Positions 58,130-64,000 of a stretch of 64,000 nucleotides of DNA are shown piece after piece. The DNA lies in assembly GCA_010909165.1 (NCBI GenBank), contig VJWM01000106.1, forward strand, positions 682,001 to 746,000. The letters are read 5' to 3'. Both the position numbers and the translations under genes were made by a program. The first letter of the stretch is position 1. Each line of letters opens with the position of its first letter. Source of the stretch: Anthoceros angustus. Taxonomy: Eukaryota > Streptophyta > Anthocerotopsida > Anthocerotales > Anthocerotaceae. The notes under the pieces were generated by a model. That model saw only the letters and a list, made by a program, of their open reading frames with translations, ran no database searches and was not told where the DNA came from.

Positions 58130-58960
58130 ACAATACAGCCTGGGCAATGCACAAGATCAACACAGTTAGCAGACACAAGCAGAGGCAATGGATGGCACAC
58201 GCAATAGCACCACTAGCGTGGAGCCACTTAGCGCCATGGTAATTGACATATTCTGTACGTGTACCGCCGCTGCCAGTGCATCTGCCCAAAAATATTTTGG
58301 CATCTTGCTTTCCGCTAGCATACTCCTAGCGCCATTGCAGATGGTACGATTCTTCTGCTCGGCGATCCCCGCATATGTACCTTGTCGTCAACTGCCTCTC
58401 AATTCCGGCCGCTGTGCATTCATCCTTGAAGAGTTTACTCAAATACTCTCCTCCCCTATCAGTTCGAAGTTTCTTCAACTTCTTTCCGATTTGTTTCTCC
58501 ACAGTCGCCCTGAACATCTATAATGCTTGGAGAGCGTCACTCTTTTTCCGTAGGAAGTACACCGCTGTTCTCCTGCTGTAGTCATCGATAAACGAAATAT
58601 AGTATCTCGCCTGTATCATCCTTGCTTCCACTTGCATTGGTCCACAAAGATCAGAGTGGACAAGTTCCAAGACTTCTTTTGCTCTCTTCGTGATTGAAAC
58701 ATAAGACCTTCGGGGATGCTTGCCTTTCATACAAGCGTCACACAGACCAAGTTCTGCCTTCTGGAGCACCATGCCTGTCACGAGCTTCTTCCGCTCCTTG
58801 CAATCCTTCTCATAATGACCATACTTGAAGCATTTCCAGCACTATCCCCTCTTCACTATTCTCTTGTTCTCTGTCCCTGCAAGGACTCCCCCTGCTTGTC
58901 CTTGTTCCGGTTGTTCCGTCCCTTCCTCTTGATGAACATCACATGTTCCGGACCTGTTGA
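58130..58960 (-). mobile_element. Ty1/copia retrotransposon fragment (gag zinc knuckle to integrase)
   Basis: On the minus strand, from 58960 downward: a CCHC zinc knuckle (CWKCFKYGHYEKDC) is followed almost at once by the GAG-pre-integrase segment (KAELGLCDACMKGKH). Integrase text follows, with HSDLCGPM, FIDDYSRR and LRTDRGGEY. The protease that normally lies between gag and integrase is absent. Integrase is split by a stop near 58518 and decays after ERQLTTRY. No reverse transcriptase, RNase H or LTR is seen. The copy is dead, and its upstream side is cut by the CACTA terminus at 58961. Confidence 0.85.
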
Positions 58961-60089
58961 CACTACTACAATGCAAGGGCCTTTAAGACGTGGCCTATTT
59001 GACGCATGATCCTTGCGTCTTTCTCTTGTCTTTCTCATTTGACGTCCACCAAGTCGAATGACGCGCTACCTCATCCGTGCATTTTGGTTGCAAGTCGGGT
59101 TGGTATTTTTTTGATGCAGTGCTCATAGGCTTCACGAAAGGTAAAGCACATTTTGTGTGACCACTTGCCGTAGCGAGAATGGGCTTGTACCGGGGCGATG
59201 CCCGTTCACCATAATAAACCTGTGCCCACACACGGTTCCGCAATCGGACGGTGGCTTTGCGGTGCATTCGGTGCCGCAGCGGATCCGGACCGTCGGCTTG
59301 GCGCACGCTCCGGTGAAGAGGGCCGGGCATATCCGTTGGGTCGATGCATTTGCGGTCGATCGGGAGAAGGGCACTTAGCGAGGGCAGCCCCTATTTTTGC
59401 ACCGTGTTTGTCACCGCAAGCCATGGAAGGCCCAATCCGAGACAGATTCTGCGCATGTATTGTCCCTACCGAGTGCGAACCCTTCCAGACGAGGCGGCGC
59501 GAGACGTTTCCAGGCGCCATGTCCAAAGTTGGCTTACATTTCTTCGATCGCGGTACGCAATCATTCTCCCAAATTGCCCGAATTGGATTGAATCAAATCT
59601 TGGGCGTCGATCTCTTCTAACTATTGCTGCTCTCACACATAACATGTCGTACGCAGGTTTAGCTTTCGGGGCGTCGCTATCCGAAGAGCCGGATGTCGCG
59701 CTTGCGCAACAAGGGTTGGTCCCCGTTCCACCAGCCATTGGCGATGGGGGCTCCCTCTCAAGATCCGGAGCCCGCAATTCACCACCGAGCGAGGAGTCGA
59801 TCCACCACGGGCCGGACTATACCTTGGTTGCTGGTGTTGATGACCGCTGGAAGGCATCCTCAACGCCCTTGCCACCACACCCTCCGGAAGGTCGAGGCTG
59901 CATGTGAGAGCACAGACAGAGCTCTCGCCACTCTTGCTTTGCTCAATTTCCAGGACAGGTTTGCCATATCGGATACCGCAATGCTCTCTTTGAGATGGCT
60001 TCCGAATTCTGCGCCCAATTCCATGCCAGCCTCTCGGCAAGCTGCAAAAGATCATGCTGCAGGTGGGTCACGTTATCATCGTGGACGCT

Positions 60090-62520
60090 GCGTCGATTCT
60101 GTATTTTCGGGTGATTTGGTGAAGAGCTTGAGTGTCCCCGGTGTGGGGAACCACGGCATGCTCCATCCGCGCCACGGAGTAAGCCTGTGGCACGCAAAAC
60201 ACTGTTTTATTTTCCACTTGTGGAAAGACTTCGGCGAATGTTCATGTGCCCACGTCTTGCCCAGCTAATGTCCGGCATCTCACCGCCCGCAGATCATACA
60301 TTGCGCATTCGACACCCGGCTGGCGAGCTCTAGATGCCCAGGACAATTTCGGGATGGACAGCCGCAACATTCGGCTTGGCATTTCTACCGATGGCCTCAA
60401 TCCTGGCGGCCACCGGTCCGCTCTTACTCCACATGGCCTGTTCTGCTGCAAATCCACAATCTTCCACCGTGGATGTCAACAAAAGACTTGCATTCTCATG
60501 CCGCTTATTATCCGGGCCCCTCGGTGAGCAATATGGATATCTACCTACAACCCTTGCTCGAAGAACTAGCTTTGTGGAAGGGTGTCCGGCAATAGATAGT
60601 TCACGGGCAATTCTCGACCCATCCGAAACTTCACATTGCGGGCGGGGCTTTTAACGGCCACATGTGACTACCAGCCTCGGCAATTTATGGGGACTCGGTG
60701 AGAGGTTACACGTGTGTGGATTGTGGAAGGGAATTGCAACCCGTTGGTCGAGTCCACGAACAAGCTGTATGAGGGCCACCGCCGTTGGTGTCCCTCCCTA
60801 GACCGCCGTAGGTATGAACTGCGATGCCTTCAACAACACCCACGAAACAAGAGGCCGGCCCGTCCCACACCCCGTGAAGTTGTTGCCCGGATGGAGCGCA
60901 GCGGCCGAGGATGACGCCACCGCCGCCGCCGTTGAGTGGGCGTGAAGCGGCCTTGACCTTTTACATATCGCCATACCTCGAGGTACACTCATCCTTCAAC
61001 ATCGTACGCTTAGCGAACCCGCTAACGTGTCCACGTCATTGGGCTTGAAGCAAATCGGTTGCCTTGCAGAATCTCCACAAGCTATGGACAAAGGGCGTCA
61101 TGCATGTTGAGGTAAACAATGCCCAAGCATTGTGGAAGGTGATTACGAAATGGGACACTTTGAAGTGCAGGCGGGACCTTGAAGAAAAGCGATTCTAAGC
61201 CACGGCTATGGCACGTGGAAGGAGAGTGTATCGACAACCAGCTCCCTCGGGCATCATATGTTATAGAGAATATTGACGCAGTTAAATTCGATCTTGCCAA
61301 TATTAGGCCACCAACCGGCTTCTGCTCAAACCTCAGTTGGTGCTTCTCGGGAGTGAAAGTGACAAGACTCAAAAGCCACGACCGGCATATCCTGCTGCAG
61401 TACTTGCTCCCAATAGCATTACGCAGCCGTCTTCATGGAGAGGAGTACAAGGCCGTGACTAGCTTGAGCGCATTGTACAGGTGATTGTGTCAGAAGGTCA
61501 TACCCATTTCCGAAATCTCTATCATGCGACGACATGCCATCCATACCCTAATTTCATTGGAGCGGGTTATGCCACCTACCTTCTGGAACATCATGCAACA
61601 TTTGGTAATCCATCTAGTCGACGAAGTCGAGACACATGGCATGGTTTATCAGCATTGGATGTATCCTATGGAGCGCTACATGTTAGTGTTGAAGACACAT
61701 GTTCGACAACGTGCAAGACCCGAGGGAAGCATGGCCTCTGGTTACATGGCTATGGAAGCGATGCATTTCGCATCGGAGTACCTTGCCGCCATCCACCCTG
61801 GCCACGCACATCTTTATGGCGTCCGCCTCACGGAAACCAGAACTGAACAACCCATTGGGCAAGCCCAGATGGTCACGCTCTCGACTTATGATCACTTGCG
61901 GCTCCACTGGTATCTACTCCAACATTCGGAAACATTAGAGCCTTGTCGTCAAGCATTTGATGCAGCACATGTCCAAGACAAGGACTTCAAGACATGGTTG
62001 AGGGAGACATCCGTGACTGGTGAATGGGATCACATGCCCAACTCAGCGGTGATTGCTGCAATTGCCAACGGGCCACGTTTGAAAGTAAAGTCCTATCGTG
62101 GCTTGGATTCTCATGGCTATCACTACCGGACTATTGAGGCGGATGAAAATCGGAAGCGACAGGACTCATGGGTTTACGGACGATTTCACATTCGCCAAGT
62201 ATCGGCAGTATTACGGCGCATCCGCGAAATTCTAGATGTACGGTGCGATGGAGGGGCGTTCGGTTTTCATCTTGATGTGGAGTGGTATGAATGTGACATC
62301 AGCGAGAGCCACCATCGTTGAAGCGGGATTTCTGGGTTCCATGTTGTGGACACGAGGCGGCCTTACGTTATCATCGCGATGCCGTGGGCCATTCACATTT
62401 CACGCACATTTGAAGCGGTCTTGGCACATCCGATGTCATGCCCGCAAAAACTGGCCGGATGATCGCACCAATTCTCCCAAAATCGATGGGCGGAGTGAAT
62501 TCAACTTTTAATTATTCGGA
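60090..62520 (+). pseudogene. CACTA transposase (TNP2, DUF4218 and DUF4216 regions), frameshifted
   Basis: Plus-strand text in several frames. DSRNIRLGISTDGLNPGG (about 60360) and MDIYLQPLLEELALW (about 60530) are TNP2 transposase landmarks, as is GHRRW (about 60775). LKSHDRHILLQYLLPIALRS (about 61370) then MPPTFWNIMQHLVIHLVDEV and HWMYPMERYM (61567-61680) are DUF4218. GYHYRTIEADENRKRQDSWVY (about 62115) is DUF4216, followed by DTRRPYVIIAMPW (about 62350). A frameshift lies at about 61483 and others at 60.5-61.2 kb. The order matches autonomous plant CACTA elements, but this copy cannot make intact transposase. Confidence 0.85.
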
Positions 62521-64000
62521 CATTACGAGTTTGATAGCCTCGAGCTTGCTTCCAACACTCTCTACACATCGACCGGTCCGAGCAAATTGCTTAAACAGAA
62601 AATGCTTGTAGCTATGCGTGCCCTTTCCACTAGCCATATGTCGCATCATCAAGAGCATGTCCGTTTTGTCTAACACGTTCAAAATCCACGATCGATCAAG
62701 TTCGGATGTCATGCCGGTGGAACCAACAACAATCGCTTGCAAGCCACACCTCGAGCTTTTCAAGACATCTAGGAACTCGCCGAATGCTTACTCCTTTCGC
62801 AATGCCTTGCCCACATCTTTGTGTCCTCCACCGCAAGATTTTCAATCCCTACATGGAGTCGGAGGGCTCCGGGCGCCGACCCAACTCGGACTTCACAAGC
62901 GGAATGTTGTGAGCGGCATTGGCACACTTATTCCTAAGACCTTGTCAAGTTCAAGCTTTAGAGCTATGGCGGACTTCAACCTCAAAGTGACGTCGTCGCG
63001 GCTTAGTGTTCGATCGTATTCTCAAACTCGCTCCCAATCGACAAGCCAAACTTCATTTGCCTCCCAATTTTCAACGAGCCTCTTGCCACGGCTGGTCCTT
63101 TTCTTATCCGAATCCTTTGAAATTGCTGCACCTTGTCTTCATGTTCAAGCGGCGAGGAACCCGGCACGCCATCCGCCACCACCTCTGGATGGCTATGTGA
63201 AGGTGCATCACCGCTTGAACGGCGGATGCTGACTTCGCACAGGCTTTGTTTGTGGCTCTCCATTGCCCTCCACGGTTGCACCAGCCACGAGCTTCATAAG
63301 TTGAAGGTGTGGCCCGCATTAGCAGCAACGGCTCACAAATTTACGTCACGGGTATCCGTATTCACAATGAGAATGGCGTGCGGTGGCGGTTGGCGGTGAC
63401 ATGTTGTGAGCTGCCTTCACGGTGACGGTATGCTCACGCGAACTCCGGAGTAAGCCTAAATGCGGAAGGCGCGTGCGATGCGTAACGGTCGTAATCCATG
63501 CCATGCACGGACGTGAAGATAGGGGTGGGGCGCCAATGTCATTGTCCGGACATCCGATGAGGAGCGTGTAAATGGATTACAATTTGAAATTGCGGGGAAG
63601 AAGGCAATGGAGCTGGGCATGACGTCATGCTCGATCGCAAGTTTGATGGGAAAATGTGCCGCCGCCTATTGCCAATCTACGGAGGAGATCGGATGTGACA
63701 AGCGCCAAATTTTCTTTGCACAACGACGGCATGTCGAAATGGCGCGAGATTGGGGGTGGGATGGTGACATGGGTACCCCGATCAAGACAATAATTTTGAC
63801 AAGGAGAGGAGGTCCTTGGCGAGAACATTTAGACGAGCTTGAACATGTGGCTACCACGGGAGGAGCAACCCCAAGACTTTGGACAACACGAGGAGGGACC
63901 GAGGCGGATGTAGGGATAGGCTGGCGGCCGGTGGCCGCCCTGGAAAAATGGGCTTCTCGATATGCGGTTGGCGGTATTGTCATGGGCACCGAGGCACGTT
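62521..64000. other. Uncharacterised 3' part of the CACTA element
   Basis: Open frames occur on both strands (minus 62512-62763, minus 63003-63281, plus 62618-63232), none recognisable. A second element protein (tnpA-like) is possible here, but no motif supports it. Confidence 0.4.

Larger units (their letters stand above)
58961..64000 (+). mobile_element. CACTA (En/Spm) DNA transposon, left end and body
   Basis: CACTACTACAATGCAAGGGC at 58961 is a canonical terminus, inserted into the copia fragment. Subterminal sequence carries tttgacg/gacgtc-like strings. Transposase text begins by about 60.1 kb. The right end is not inside the window. 59000-60080 has only shifting open frames with no recognised domain. 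Confidence 0.8.

Overview
This is a nuclear window from a land plant, probably a seed-free one. The evidence is: intron-rich nuclear genes with plant-type homologues (gamma-tubulin complex GCP2, a SEC12/PHF1-like WD40 protein, eEF1B-beta, a bacterial-type ribosomal protein S16, polyphenol oxidase); several decayed PPR arrays, one still carrying E/DYW remains; plant CACTA and Ty1/copia transposons; and an intact gene resembling the ciliary/sperm protein TEX47, which fits a lineage with swimming sperm. The species cannot be named from the sequence alone.

Layout. 1-4.9 kb is GC-rich and has no gene I can support. 5.3-7.6 kb holds an eight-exon SEC12-like gene (minus). 8.0-10.3 kb is a decayed PPR-DYW gene (plus). 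11.1-25.5 kb is a tandem array whose founding unit contains a three-exon Sec14-like gene (12.1-13.2 kb, minus). Four further partial or mutated copies follow, separated by AT-rich spacers with minisatellites. 23.5-28.1 kb is AT-rich and contains two relics of an intron-containing histone H3.3-type gene. 28.2-29.3 kb is a broken polyphenol oxidase.

29.5-42.9 kb is the gene-dense core: a TEX47-like gene, an intronless beta-tubulin, RPS16 (three exons, divergent from the tubulin), GCP2 (23 exons, about 902 aa) and a small PFA-DSP/OCA-type phosphatase (five exons). Beta-tubulin and a gamma-tubulin-ring subunit therefore lie within 7 kb of each other, with RPS16 between them.

43.5-47 kb is an AT-rich island carrying an unusual gene: an N-terminal helical region, a trypsin-like domain with His, Asp and Ser all in place, and a low-complexity tail spread over many short exons. 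I could not assign it to a named family and consider it the most novel locus here.

47-52.3 kb holds CACTA-like ends and two PPR pseudogenes. 54.1-55.4 kb is an eEF1B-beta gene with no acidic linker and a lost ancestral stop. 55.7-58.1 kb holds a 131-bp tandem duplication, a perfect foldback and a dispersed repeat. From 58.1 kb to the end is nested transposon sequence: a copia fragment on the minus strand cut by a CACTA element whose transposase, though frameshifted, retains TNP2, DUF4218 and DUF4216 regions.

Exon boundaries were worked out by hand from GT/GC-AG sites, reading phase and family knowledge. No alignment or search was run.
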